A DNA stretch of 42,611 nt from an uncultured Corynebacterium sp. (GTDB lineage: Bacteria; Actinomycetota; Actinomycetes; Mycobacteriales; Mycobacteriaceae): the NCBI RefSeq assembly GCF_902489365.1, contig NZ_CABTZR010000015.1, positions 1 to 42,611 of the forward strand, read 5' to 3'. Positions 24,241 through 32,724 of the stretch are shown one piece after another (within the stretch, counting starts at the first letter, position 1; the number at the start of each line of letters is the position of its first letter). A program made the position numbers and the translations under genes. The notes beneath the pieces were generated by a model that worked only from the letters and a program-made list of their open reading frames with translations, had not been told where the DNA came from and made no database searches.

Positions 24241-24268
24241 GTTCTTGTTCCTTCTCTCTGTGGTTCGT

Positions 24269-24293
24269 CGTCACTACTCAGCGAATAGTGACG
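24269..24293 (-). promoter_or_regulatory. Hairpin 1 in the ilvN-ilvC gap
   Basis: CGTCACTA (24269-24276) pairs perfectly with TAGTGACG (24286-24293) around a 9-nt loop. It lies 28 nt before the ilvC start on the minus strand. No T-tract follows, so a role in mRNA processing or in operator function is more likely than termination. Confidence 0.4.
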
Positions 24294-24312
24294 TGGTCTA
24301 CTGAATTTGTAT

Positions 24313-24342
24313 CACATTTTGGGACACAATGTCCACAATGTG
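24313..24342 (-). promoter_or_regulatory. Hairpin 2 and possible ilvC promoter region
   Basis: CACATT (24313-24318) pairs with AATGTG (24337-24342), and inside this GGACA (24322-24326) pairs with TGTCC (24330-24334) around a 3-nt loop. It begins 8 nt beyond the ilvN stop. On the minus strand, TGTGATACAAAT just downstream looks like an extended -10 element, which fits a separate ilvC promoter as is known in C. glutamicum (from memory). Confidence 0.4.
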
Positions 24343-24349
24343 AGATTAT

Positions 24350-24865
24350 TTATTTGCTCGGTGCCATCGCCTTCGGGCCACGCCCCAGCGCGACGTTTCC
24401 GGACTGCACTAGCTCACGAATACCGAAGGGCTCGAGGACGTCGAGAAGCGCCTGCAGCTTGCCGGGCGTTCCGGTAGCCTCGACCACCACGGACTCCGGC
24501 GATACATCCACGATGCGCGCGCGGAAGATGTTCACCGCATCGACCACCTGGGGGCGGTTGGAGTTATCCGCAGCCACCTTGACCAGCATGATGGAGCGCG
24601 CAATCGTGTTCTCTTCCTCGAGCTCAACCACTTTGAGCACCGGGACGATTTTGTTGAGCTGCTTCGTCACCTGCTCGATGATGACCTCGGAGGCATCCAC
24701 GACGATGGTCAGGCGGTTAATGCCCTCCGTCTCGGTCCGAGCGGACACCAGCGAAATGAGGTTATAGCCACGGCGGGTGAACATGCCGGTCACGCGGGAG
24801 ATGATGCCCTCAATATCCTGAACCCGAACGGAGAGGATGTGTCGGGTGATGTCGTCTTTAGCCAT
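24350..24865 (-). CDS. ilvN: Acetolactate synthase small (regulatory) subunit
   Basis: This 171-residue protein is the regulatory subunit of acetohydroxyacid synthase, binding valine, leucine or isoleucine. The N-terminal ACT domain (HILSVRVQDIEGIISRVTGMFTRRGYNL, about residues 8-80) and a C-terminal ACT-like half (about 85-160) are both present. I chose ATG 24865 (MAKDDITRH); the longer frame runs into ilvB and is not credible. It overlaps the ilvB stop by 8 bp, so the two subunits are translationally coupled and made in matched amounts. Confidence 0.97.
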   Translation of the reverse strand: MAKDDITRHILSVRVQDIEGIISRVTGMFTRRGYNLISLVSARTETEGINRLTIVVDASEVIIEQVTKQLNKIVPVLKVVELEEENTIARSIMLVKVAADNSNRPQVVDAVNIFRARIVDVSPESVVVEATGTPGKLQALLDVLEPFGIRELVQSGNVALGRGPKAMAPSK

Positions 24866-26690
24866 TATTTTCGGCCTCCTCGAGAGATTCGTGGATGTCG
24901 GCCGGTTCCTCGGCCGCTGACTCATTGTCATCAAACAGCGGGCGCAAGCCCAGGGCGTACTGGATTTCCTCATTCGAGGCACCACCGCCAATCATCGGCC
25001 ACACCTGGGCGTCATGCCCGACGATGAAGTCAATGACCACCGGACGGTCATTAATTGAGCGCGCACGCTCAATAGCGGGGCCAATTTCTTCTGCCGTGGT
25101 TACGCGAATGGACTCGCAGCCCAGGGCCTCGCTGAGCTTGACGAAGTCGGGGACGTACTCATCGTGCTCACGCAGCTTGGTATTCGAATATTTATTGTCA
25201 TAGAACAGCGTCTGCCACTGGCGCACCATGCCCAAGTTGCCGTTGTTAATGACAGCCACCTTGATGGGGAATCCCTCCACCGCAGCGGTGGTGAGTTCCT
25301 GGTTGGTCATCTGGAAGCAGCCATCGCCGTCAATCGCCCAGACTTCACGCTCCGGGCAGGCGGCCTTAGCACCTAGCGCTGCAGGTACGGCGTAGCCCAT
25401 CGTGCCGGCGCCACCGGAGTTGATCCAGCTGCGCGGGTGCTCGAAGTCAAGGAACTGCGCCGACCACATCTGGTGCTGGCCCACGCCCGCACAGTAGATG
25501 GCCTCCGGGCCAACAATGGAGCTGAGTTGCTGAATAACCTCTTGCGGGTTGAGCAGGCCGTCCGACGTCGGCTCGAAACCGCGCGGGTAGCGGCGCTGCA
25601 AATCTCCCAAGTACTCCATCCAGTCGCCGAGGTTCGGAACGTCCAACTCCGCATCGTTGGCATAAGCCTTGGTCAGGCGAAGGAGCACCTCGCGCGCATC
25701 ACCCACGATGGGGACGGCAACCTCACGGATCTTGCCGATCTCGGCCGGGTCGATGTCAGCGTGGATGACCTCGGCGTTCGGAGCAAAGGTATCGGTATCA
25801 CCGGTCACGCGGTCATCGAAACGCGCGCCCACGGCGATAATAAGATCCGCACGCTGCAGCGCCGCCACCGCCGGCACCGTACCGTGCATTCCGGGCATGC
25901 CCATGTGCTGCGGATGGTTATCCGGGAAGGCACCGAGCGCCATAAGCGTGGTCACCACCGGGATGCCGGTCAACTCAGCAAACTCGCGCAGCTCGCGGGA
26001 AGCCTCGGCCTTGATGACGCCGCCGCCAACGTAGAGCACCGGACGTTCGGCGCGCGCGATGCGCTGGACAGCCTGGGTGATCTGGCGCGGGTGCGGGGTC
26101 GTGGTGGGCTTATAACCCGGCAGGTCCGGCATCACCGGGCCGGAGTACTCCATCAGGGCGTTCTGGACGTCCTTCGGGATATCCACGAGGACCGGGCCCG
26201 GCCGTCCGGTGGAAGCTAGGTGGAAGGCGGCAGCAATAGCTCCCGGGATGTCCTCTGCATTGGTGACGATGAAGTTATGCTTCGTAATCGGCATGGTCAC
26301 ACCGCGGATATCGGCCTCTTGGAAGGCGTCGGTGCCCAGCAAGGAGCTGCCCACCTGACCGGTGATGGCCACGACCGGAACGGAGTCCAGGTTGGCGTCC
26401 GCCAGCGGGGTCACCAGGTTGGTGGCACCTGGACCGGAGGTAGCAATCATGACGCCGACTTTTCCGGATGCTTGGGCATAGCCTTCGGCTGCGTGACCGG
26501 CCCCCTGCTCGTGGCGGGTGAGCACGTGGCGCAACTTCGTTGATTCGAAGAGGGCGTCGTAAAGCGGAAGCACGGCGCCACCCGGAATGCCGAAGACCAG
26601 CTCGGTTCCGAGATCTTCGAGGGTGCGGACAATGGCGTGTGCGCCCGTGATGCGCTCGGGCGCCCGCTGTGGCGGAGTGGAAGCTGTCAC
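24858..26690 (-). CDS. ilvB: Acetolactate synthase large (catalytic) subunit
   Basis: This 610-residue thiamine-diphosphate enzyme joins pyruvate with pyruvate or 2-ketobutyrate. The catalytic Glu is in LTRHEQGAGHAAEGYA (E61). Other landmarks are the FAD-binding middle region with ARFDDRVTGD, and the thiamine motif starting DGDGCFQMTNQE and ending INN near residues 455-490. The C-terminal ~45 residues are an acidic extension (ESAAEEPADIHESLEEAENNG). ATG 26690 begins MTASTPPQR. The leader with peptide and attenuator lies upstream. It is first in the ilvB-ilvN-ilvC unit. Confidence 0.98.
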   Translation of the reverse strand: MTASTPPQRAPERITGAHAIVRTLEDLGTELVFGIPGGAVLPLYDALFESTKLRHVLTRHEQGAGHAAEGYAQASGKVGVMIATSGPGATNLVTPLADANLDSVPVVAITGQVGSSLLGTDAFQEADIRGVTMPITKHNFIVTNAEDIPGAIAAAFHLASTGRPGPVLVDIPKDVQNALMEYSGPVMPDLPGYKPTTTPHPRQITQAVQRIARAERPVLYVGGGVIKAEASRELREFAELTGIPVVTTLMALGAFPDNHPQHMGMPGMHGTVPAVAALQRADLIIAVGARFDDRVTGDTDTFAPNAEVIHADIDPAEIGKIREVAVPIVGDAREVLLRLTKAYANDAELDVPNLGDWMEYLGDLQRRYPRGFEPTSDGLLNPQEVIQQLSSIVGPEAIYCAGVGQHQMWSAQFLDFEHPRSWINSGGAGTMGYAVPAALGAKAACPEREVWAIDGDGCFQMTNQELTTAAVEGFPIKVAVINNGNLGMVRQWQTLFYDNKYSNTKLREHDEYVPDFVKLSEALGCESIRVTTAEEIGPAIERARSINDRPVVIDFIVGHDAQVWPMIGGGASNEEIQYALGLRPLFDDNESAAEEPADIHESLEEAENNG

Positions 26691-26745
26691 GGTTGTTGTG
26701 CTCCTTCAGTGGGGATGGATATCGGAGAGATCATCCAACGAATAA

Positions 26746-26786
26746 CGCCCCCGCTGTCCTTCCTGGGTGTGAAGGTAACGGGGGCG
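26746..26786 (-). terminator. ilvB attenuator hairpin
   Basis: CGCCCCCG (26746-26753) pairs with CGGGGGCG (26779-26786), and inside this CCTTC (26757-26761) pairs with GAAGG (26771-26775), across a short internal loop. On the minus strand it is followed by TTATTCG. It lies between the leader peptide stop (26816) and the ilvB start (26690), the position of a transcription attenuator. Confidence 0.75.
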
Positions 26787-26815
26787 CATGCTGGTCGACG
26801 TCACTAGTGGACTCG

Positions 26816-26869
26816 CTACGGCTCGCGCCGCCCGGGTACTACTACGAGGTGAAGTCGAATAATGATCAT
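26816..26869 (-). CDS. ilvB leader peptide (attenuation)
   Basis: This 17-residue minus-strand frame reads MIIIRLHLVVVPGRREP, with ATG at 26867-26869 and TAG at 26816-26818. It has three Ile, two Leu and three consecutive Val codons, as expected when ribosome stalling reports shortage of branched-chain amino acids. It strongly resembles the C. glutamicum ilvB leader (recalled as MTIIRLVVVTTRRLP). The attenuator hairpin starts 30 nt downstream. A TACAGT -10-like element (26877-26882) ends 7 nt before the ATG, so the transcript is probably leaderless for this peptide. Confidence 0.85.
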   Translation of the reverse strand: MIIIRLHLVVVPGRREP

Positions 26870-26876
26870 GGGATAA

Positions 26877-26882
26877 ACTGTA
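26877..26882 (-). promoter_or_regulatory. Candidate -10 element of the ilvBNC promoter
   Basis: TACAGT on the minus strand lies 7 nt before the ATG of the leader peptide. Transcription would start at or within one base of that ATG. No convincing -35 was found at 17 nt spacing. Confidence 0.4.
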
Positions 26883-27004
26883 CACTGATAGAAACGTCAC
26901 CGCAGGCCTTTACCCCCATTTTTGGGATCTTTTTCTCATTTTGCGAGATTGCACAGGTGGGGCGGTTCGCCACCGCACCACAACGTCAATTACGATGACC
27001 CACT

Positions 27005-27538
27005 ATGACGTCCTCACACCCGCAGAACGCATCTTCTCGCGCCGAACACCCCACGGCCGAAACGTTCAAGCCCACCCGCGAACACCTCCTCGGCATCGGC
27101 ATCCTCGCCGCCATCGCTTTTCTCAGCATTGGCTGGGCCCCGAAATACCTCTTCTGGATCCTCATCTTCCCGGTGCTGGCCATCTGGTGGGTCCTGCGTG
27201 CCCGCACCACCGTGGACACGAAGGGCATCCACATCACTTATGGCTTCCGCGGCCCCAAGGACATCGCGTGGAAGGACTTTAAAGGCATCGGTTTCCAACG
27301 CTCGAAGGCCTACGCTCGCACCAGCAGCGGCGACAATCTCAACCTGCCGGGCGTGACTTTTAACTCTCTCCCCCGCCTTGCCGCCGCTTCCAACGGGCGC
27401 ATCCCCGACGCCCTGACCGCTGGCCGCGAAGCCGCCGATGACAAGGTCGTCATCGTCCACCGCGATGGCCAACAGATCCTCCTCACCAAGGAGGAATACG
27501 CCGAGTACCTCAAGAAACACCCCGAACTGAAGGATTAA
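27005..27538 (+). CDS. PH-domain (CFP-6-like) membrane protein
   Basis: This 177-residue protein has a polar N-terminus (1-26), two membrane helices (about 29-45 and 47-64) and a bacterial PH-type domain (about 68-175): VDTKGIHITYGFRGPKDIAWKDFKGIGF, LNLPGVTFNSLPRLAAASNGRIPDAL, then VVIVHRDGQQILLTKEEYAEYL. This resembles the low-molecular-weight antigen CFP-6 type in Actinobacteria. Its function is unknown; a lipid- or wall-linked role is inferred from the domain. It lies divergent from ilvB, and only 2 nt separate its stop from the ilvD ATG, so both are probably co-transcribed. Confidence 0.8.
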   Translation: MTSSHPQNASSRAEHPTAETFKPTREHLLGIGILAAIAFLSIGWAPKYLFWILIFPVLAIWWVLRARTTVDTKGIHITYGFRGPKDIAWKDFKGIGFQRSKAYARTSSGDNLNLPGVTFNSLPRLAAASNGRIPDALTAGREAADDKVVIVHRDGQQILLTKEEYAEYLKKHPELKD

Positions 27539-27540
27539 CC

Positions 27541-29394
27541 ATGTACCCTCTCCGCTCTAAAGTCACCACCGTTGGCCGTCAGGCATCCGGTGCGCGCGCG
27601 CTGTGGCGCGCTACCGGATCCAAGGAGAGCGACTTTGGCAAGCCGATCGTTGCCATCGCCAACTCCTTTACCCAGTTCGTCCCCGGCCACGTCCACCTCA
27701 AAAACGTCGGCGACATCGTGGCCGATGCCGTCCGCGAAGCCGGCGGCGTGCCCAAAGAATTCAACACCATTGCTGTCGACGATGGCATCGCCATGGGCCA
27801 CGGCGGCATGCTGTACTCCCTGCCGTCGCGTGAAATCATCTCCGACTCCATCGAGTACATGGTCAACGCCCACACCGCCGACGCCCTGGTGTGCATCTCC
27901 AACTGCGACAAGATCACCCCGGGCATGTTGAACGCGGCCCTGCGCCTCAATATCCCCACCATCTTCGTCTCCGGTGGACCGATGGAGGCCGGCAAGGCCG
28001 TCGTCGTCGACGGCGTAGCACACGCACCGACGGATCTGATTACAGCCATCACGGCGTCGGCCAGCGATGCTGTCTCCGATGAAGGCCTGGCTCAGGTGGA
28101 GGAATCCGCCTGCCCCACCTGCGGTTCCTGCTCCGGCATGTTCACCGCCAACTCCATGAACTGCCTCACCGAGGCGCTCGGCTTGGCCCTGCCGGGCAAT
28201 GGCACCACGCTGGCTACCCACAGCGCCCGCCGCGATCTCTTCGAGCAGGCCGGTCGCACCATCGTGGACCTGTGCCGACGCTATTACGGCGAGGAAGATG
28301 ATGCGGTCCTCCCGCGCTCTATCGCCAGCAAGGAAGCTTTCAGCAACGCCATGGCACTGGACATGGCCATGGGTGGCTCCACCAACACCATCCTCCACAC
28401 GCTGGCCGCCGCGCAGGAGGGCGAGGTGGACTTCACTCTCGAGGACATCAACGAGATCTCCTACCGCGTCCCCTGCCTGTCCAAGGTGGCACCCAACGGC
28501 ACCTATCACATTGAAGACGTGCACCGCGCTGGTGGTATCCCCGCCATCCTGGGCGAGCTGCGCCGTGCCGGTCACTTGAACTTGAAGGTCCACACCGCGC
28601 TCTACGACAACGCCGAAGAGTGGCTCGACGATTGGGATATCCGCGGCGGCAAGGCCACCGACGCTGCCCGCGAGCTTTTCTTTGCCGCCCCCGGCGGCGT
28701 GCGCACCACCGAGCCTTTCAGCCAGTCCAACCGCTGGGATGAGCTCGACACCGACGCGGCCAATGGCTGTATCCACGACGCCGAGCACGCTTTTTCCTCC
28801 GATGGCGGCCTGGTCGTCCTGCGCGGCAACCTCGCCCCCAACGGGGCCATCGTCAAGGCTGCCGGCGTGGAGGAAGAGCTCTGGACCTTTACTGGTCCCG
28901 CCCGCGTGGTGGAGTCCCAGGAGGAGGCTGTTTCCATCATCCTCAAGAAAGAAGTCCAGCCCGGCGATGTCATCGTCATTCGCTACGAGGGCCCCGCAGG
29001 TGGTCCCGGAATGCAGGAGATGCTGCACCCGACTTCCTTCCTCAAGGGCTCCGGCCTTGGCAAGGCCTGCGCCTTGATTACGGATGGCCGCTTCTCTGGC
29101 GGCACCTCCGGCCTCTCCATCGGTCATATCTCCCCTGAGGCAGCCCACGGCGGCCTCATCGGCCTGGTGGAAAACGGGGATCCCATCACCATCAACATCC
29201 GCGAGCGCCAGCTCTCCCTCGACGTGGACGAAGAGGTCTTGGAACGCCGTCGCGCCACCGAGGAGCAACGCGAGAAGCCCTGGACGCCGAAGGACCGCAA
29301 CCGCCCGGTCACCAAGGCCCTGCGCGCCTACGCCAACATGGCCACGTCCGCCGACCGTGGTGCGGTGCGCGTGGTTGATGGCTACGTCAATTAG
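27541..29394 (+). CDS. ilvD: Dihydroxy-acid dehydratase
   Basis: This 617-residue Fe-S enzyme dehydrates dihydroxy acids to keto acids in valine, isoleucine and (indirectly) leucine synthesis. The cluster-ligand cysteines are in SNCDKITPGM and CPTCGSCSGMFTANSMNCL. The C-terminal LITDGRFSGGTSGLSIGHISPEAA carries the catalytic Ser region. Length is typical of the IlvD family. ATG 27541 follows GAAGGA and lies 2 nt after the PH-domain gene. It is divergent from ilvBNC, so the pathway genes here are split over two strands. Confidence 0.98.
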   Translation: MYPLRSKVTTVGRQASGARALWRATGSKESDFGKPIVAIANSFTQFVPGHVHLKNVGDIVADAVREAGGVPKEFNTIAVDDGIAMGHGGMLYSLPSREIISDSIEYMVNAHTADALVCISNCDKITPGMLNAALRLNIPTIFVSGGPMEAGKAVVVDGVAHAPTDLITAITASASDAVSDEGLAQVEESACPTCGSCSGMFTANSMNCLTEALGLALPGNGTTLATHSARRDLFEQAGRTIVDLCRRYYGEEDDAVLPRSIASKEAFSNAMALDMAMGGSTNTILHTLAAAQEGEVDFTLEDINEISYRVPCLSKVAPNGTYHIEDVHRAGGIPAILGELRRAGHLNLKVHTALYDNAEEWLDDWDIRGGKATDAARELFFAAPGGVRTTEPFSQSNRWDELDTDAANGCIHDAEHAFSSDGGLVVLRGNLAPNGAIVKAAGVEEELWTFTGPARVVESQEEAVSIILKKEVQPGDVIVIRYEGPAGGPGMQEMLHPTSFLKGSGLGKACALITDGRFSGGTSGLSIGHISPEAAHGGLIGLVENGDPITINIRERQLSLDVDEEVLERRRATEEQREKPWTPKDRNRPVTKALRAYANMATSADRGAVRVVDGYVN

Positions 29395-29405
29395 AGTATG
29401 GGGCG

Positions 29406-30674
29406 ATGAATTTCGCCACTAACGCCGCACGGCGCACACTCCTGACCGCCGCCGGGCTCATCATTGGCCTGGTGGGCGTCATCCGCCATGTCCTCCACAC
29501 GGACTTCCCGGTGGACATGATCATCTACCGTGAGGGCGTCCGCGCCTTTATGGAAGGCCGCTCGGTCTACTCGGATCCGATGTACGCCGGGGACTTGGCG
29601 CTCCCCTTTATCTACCCGCCCTTCGGGGCGCTAGTCATGGTTCCGCTCACCGCCTTCGACTGGATGAGTGACGCCCTGGCGGGCGATATCATGATCGTCC
29701 TCTCGGACGCCCTAGTCTTTGCCTGCCTCTACGCGATCTTCCGCGCGCTCAAGGTGCCGCACCTGTGGCCCACCGTGGCGATCGCGTGGGCCGCGGCCAT
29801 GTTCTTTGAACCCATCCGCCTCAACAACGGTTTTGCGCAGATCAACATCGTCATCATGGCGTTGGTCATCTTCGATCTCGTCCCCCGCAAGCGCAAGCTT
29901 CCGCAAGGCTGGCTGATAGGTCTCGCGGCGGCCATCAAGATCACTCCATTGGCCATGCTGCTGTACTTCCTTCTGCGCCGCGAATGGAAGCCGATCCTCA
30001 CAGCCTTCGCTTCCGCCGTCGTGGCGACACTGTTGGCCGCAGCCTACCGCTGGGAGGCTTTCGTTGAGTTCTTTAGCTCAAAGCTTCTCGATATGGGCAA
30101 GGGCGCAGATTTCGGCGTGGCCACGGACTACCAGTCCAACTCCTCGCTCAAGGGCGTCATCCAGCGCCTCTTTACCTCCCAGGAGGCCATGGACAACCAC
30201 GGCACGCTCATCAACGTGCTGTGGCTCGTGGCGGCGCTCGTGATCATCGGCCTTGGCTCCGCCCTCATCCTGGCGCAGATACGGCGCGGCCTGCTTGTCG
30301 ACGCCCACCTCACCACCGCCACGACCATGCTGCTCATCTCCCCCGTGTCGTGGTCGCACCACTGGGTGTGGCTGTCGCTAATCGTGCCGGTTCTGGTCTA
30401 CCGCGCCTGGTCCTGGCGCAATTCCACCTGGGTCGCCGGCAGCCTGCTGGCTGTTCTCGCCGCTTGGGTGGGCATGCTGCTGACCGTTCCGCCGAAGTGG
30501 TGGTTTGGTGACAGCATCGATGTCCACGCGATGCCGCTGTACCAGAAGTTCTTGGTCGATGACTTCGTGTGGCTAGCACTCCTGAGCTGGATTCTCTACG
30601 CTATCTGCCTCAAGGTTAAGGGCACTCAATCCGACAAGCCACATACTGAACTCGCTGCGGCCCAAACCAACTAA
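29406..30674 (+). CDS. GT87 family membrane glycosyltransferase
   Basis: This 422-residue protein has about ten membrane helices and fits the GT87 (DUF2029) polyprenyl-phosphate-dependent mannosyl- or arabinosyltransferases of Actinobacteria that build lipomannan, lipoarabinomannan or PIMs. Landmarks are HTDFPVDMIIYREGVRAFMEG with the catalytic-type acidic residues in the first loop, YSDPMY and FIYPPFGALVMVP, then NGFAQINIVIMALVI, LKGVIQRL and SPVSWSHHWVW. It is in the order expected of PimE/MptC-like enzymes, but the acceptor and sugar cannot be told. It starts 11 nt after ilvD, probably by chance of gene packing. Confidence 0.82.
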   Translation: MNFATNAARRTLLTAAGLIIGLVGVIRHVLHTDFPVDMIIYREGVRAFMEGRSVYSDPMYAGDLALPFIYPPFGALVMVPLTAFDWMSDALAGDIMIVLSDALVFACLYAIFRALKVPHLWPTVAIAWAAAMFFEPIRLNNGFAQINIVIMALVIFDLVPRKRKLPQGWLIGLAAAIKITPLAMLLYFLLRREWKPILTAFASAVVATLLAAAYRWEAFVEFFSSKLLDMGKGADFGVATDYQSNSSLKGVIQRLFTSQEAMDNHGTLINVLWLVAALVIIGLGSALILAQIRRGLLVDAHLTTATTMLLISPVSWSHHWVWLSLIVPVLVYRAWSWRNSTWVAGSLLAVLAAWVGMLLTVPPKWWFGDSIDVHAMPLYQKFLVDDFVWLALLSWILYAICLKVKGTQSDKPHTELAAAQTN

Positions 30675-30688
30675 GCCCCGAAACGCAA

Positions 30689-30757
30689 AACTGCCCGTTC
30701 TGCCAAAGTTATGCGCCGCCTGCGGCGGGTGGGAAAACTTTGGCAACAAGGGCAGTT
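30689..30757. terminator. Composite palindrome between convergent genes
   Basis: Nested arms pair: 30689-30696 with 30750-30757 (AACTGCCC/GGGCAGTT), 30701-30710 with 30736-30745 (TGCCAAAGTT/AACTTTGGCA), and an inner GCCGC/GCGGC (30715-30719 with 30722-30726). It lies between the convergent GT87 and DoxX genes and can act as a bidirectional terminator. Its elaborate structure may also mark a miniature palindromic element. Confidence 0.6.
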
Positions 30758-30809
30758 GCGCTCCGGCTGAGCTCAGCTGACGAGTTGACGTTCGTGTGAG
30801 CTCGATTTC

Positions 30810-31811
30810 CTAGCTCAGCGGGTTAACGCCCGCGCCAAACCACCAGATGGCAACGAGCGCGGCCACGCCGATGACGACGAAAATCCAGGACGTGGCCAAT
30901 GGGCGGCGGGTCCAGGAGCGGTTGAAGTCCAGGGAGATGAATCCCGGACCGGTGAACTGCAGGGCTACTGCGATAACGAAGAGGACGAGGCCCAGCCAGA
31001 CGCTCTCATTCCAGGCAAAGACATCCAACCCGGCACCGGAGGCGTTGAGGCCGTGGATGGCAGAAAAGCCAGTTACGATAAGGCCGAACATAGCGGCCAA
31101 CGGGGTCACCAGGCCGAGAAGCAGGAAGGCGCCGGCGATGAGCTGGACAGTCGGCACGCCGATGGCCAAGGCTGCCGCCATGGTGTACTCGCCGAACTCG
31201 TTCTCCAAACCAGACAGGCCTTCGTTGCCGCCGAGCTTGAAGAAGGTGGACGCACCCGCCACGAGGAGATAAACGCTGAGAGCAAGGCGTACAAATAGCA
31301 GACCAAAGTCAATGGTGCCGCGGCGTGCGGGCTCCGGCTTCTCCTCCACCGCTGCAGCCTCGGAGTCCACGGCGGGGTCGGCAACAGCAACCGTGCTTGG
31401 CACCTCTTCATAGGTCTCATTTGCCACAGGCTCAGTTGTGGTGTCAGCGGCTGCGGTTGCCGATACCGGCATTGCAGTTGTCTCCGTATCGGTTCCTGCC
31501 GTCGCCTCCGCGCGTGGGAAAGCAGTAGTTTCAGCATCAGCGGCGGAGCTGTCGAAAGACAGGGAGTCCTTGGAGGTGCTTTCAAAGGTTTCGGTCTTCG
31601 CCTCAGGTTCGGCCGCAACGGCTGGTTCGCCAACCTTCTTCGGCTTGATCACCTGCGGCTCGGCGCGTCCGGGGCGCTGGAAGAGGCTGCTCTTCTTCGG
31701 CTTATCGGTAGCGTCTTCTTTAGGCGTGCTGTCCTTCACAGAGTCTTTCCCCGTGTAGGTCGGGATATCGTCATCAAAGTCGGTGGCTTTATCTGGGGTT
31801 TTATCGCTCAT
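30810..31811 (-). CDS. DoxX-family membrane protein with long disordered N-terminus
   Basis: This 333-residue protein has about 165 residues of acidic Ala/Thr/Glu-rich low-complexity sequence before a DoxX-type membrane domain (about 168-330): IDFGLLFVRLALSVYLLVAGASTFFKLGG, ALAIGVPTVQLIAGAFLLLGLVTPLAA, GLIVTGFSAIH, and LGLVLFVIAVALQFTGPG. DoxX proteins are small membrane proteins of diverse redox or stress roles. The N-terminal part starts SDKTPDKATDFDDDIPTYTG and has Pro/Lys-rich stretches. It converges on GT87 and follows lysG on the same strand with a 28-nt gap. Confidence 0.8.
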   Translation of the reverse strand: MSDKTPDKATDFDDDIPTYTGKDSVKDSTPKEDATDKPKKSSLFQRPGRAEPQVIKPKKVGEPAVAAEPEAKTETFESTSKDSLSFDSSAADAETTAFPRAEATAGTDTETTAMPVSATAAADTTTEPVANETYEEVPSTVAVADPAVDSEAAAVEEKPEPARRGTIDFGLLFVRLALSVYLLVAGASTFFKLGGNEGLSGLENEFGEYTMAAALAIGVPTVQLIAGAFLLLGLVTPLAAMFGLIVTGFSAIHGLNASGAGLDVFAWNESVWLGLVLFVIAVALQFTGPGFISLDFNRSWTRRPLATSWIFVVIGVAALVAIWWFGAGVNPLS

Positions 31812-31839
31812 ACCTCCAACTTAAGGCAGTACATCCCCC

Positions 31840-32724
31840 TTATGGTGCATCTCTATCGGCGCGGCGCGAAGCTAAAACCGCACGGCCTGCATCTAAGACG
31901 TCTGCTGTGAGGTCCGCAAGCAACTCCGACTCCAACCGCCAGCGTTGCCAGTAGAGGTCAATGTCGAGCGGGAAGTCGTCGAGAAGCACCAGCTCCCCTG
32001 ACTCCAGCAAAGGCTGTGCCTGCAGGCGCGGCACTAAGCCCCATCCCAGGCCATAGCGCACTGCTTCGACATAACTCTCCGAAGAAGGAATCTGGGACAC
32101 CCGCGCACGCAGAACATGGGAATCAATGAAGCGCTCGCGCATGGCGTCGTCCAAGGTGGCGTCGTTCGGCCCGAAACCCACGATGGGCAGGGTCTCCCAG
32201 TCATCGAAAGTTTCCGCTAGCTCGGGCGCGGCGACGGCAAAGTAGCGCATGGTACCGAGGTACGTGGATTCGCAGCCGGAGACCGGCGTTTGCTCGCGCG
32301 TGACCGCGCCAAGTACGTCGCCGCGGCGCAGCATCGCGAGCGTACGGGCCTCATCTTCGATACGGATGCGCAGCGCCGCCTCACCGCGCTCGGCGGTGCG
32401 CTGGATTACAGGCCGGAACCACGTGGCCAGGGAATCCGAGTTGATGGCAACAGTCAGTGGCACGCGGGACAAACGCTCAGTAAGCCGCGCATCCGCTTCC
32501 GCCTGGACCAGCGCCATGCGCCGTGCGGCTTGGGCGACGATCTCCCCTGCCTCGGTCACGGTGACGGGAGTGCCGCGGCGCAGAAGGATTCGACCAGTCG
32601 ATACTTCCAGCGCCTTGATGCGCTGACTCACGGCCGAAGGAGTGATTCCCAACACAGCCGCAGCGCCCTCGAAGGAGCCTTCATCGATGATGGCCAGCAG
32701 TGTTTCGGTGTGTAGCGGGTTCAT
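31840..32724 (-). CDS. lysG: LysR-family regulator of lysE (LysG)
   Basis: This 294-residue LysR-type protein has an N-terminal winged helix-turn-helix (about residues 3-60; LLAIIDEGSFEGAAAVLGITPSAVSQRIKALE) and a two-lobe effector domain. It is the ArgP/LysG type by sequence and by its place, divergent from lysE. In C. glutamicum LysG activates lysE when intracellular basic amino acids, including lysine, arginine and histidine, rise. The same role is very likely here. Its start ATG is 32722-32724. Confidence 0.95.
   Translation of the reverse strand: MNPLHTETLLAIIDEGSFEGAAAVLGITPSAVSQRIKALEVSTGRILLRRGTPVTVTEAGEIVAQAARRMALVQAEADARLTERLSRVPLTVAINSDSLATWFRPVIQRTAERGEAALRIRIEDEARTLAMLRRGDVLGAVTREQTPVSGCESTYLGTMRYFAVAAPELAETFDDWETLPIVGFGPNDATLDDAMRERFIDSHVLRARVSQIPSSESYVEAVRYGLGWGLVPRLQAQPLLESGELVLLDDFPLDIDLYWQRWRLESELLADLTADVLDAGRAVLASRRADRDAP

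Noticed and set aside
27535..29268. 577-codon minus-strand frame opposite ilvD
   Set aside because: It mirrors ilvD, whose cysteine and Ser motifs are certain; the antisense product is Gly/Val/Ala/Asp-rich without domains.
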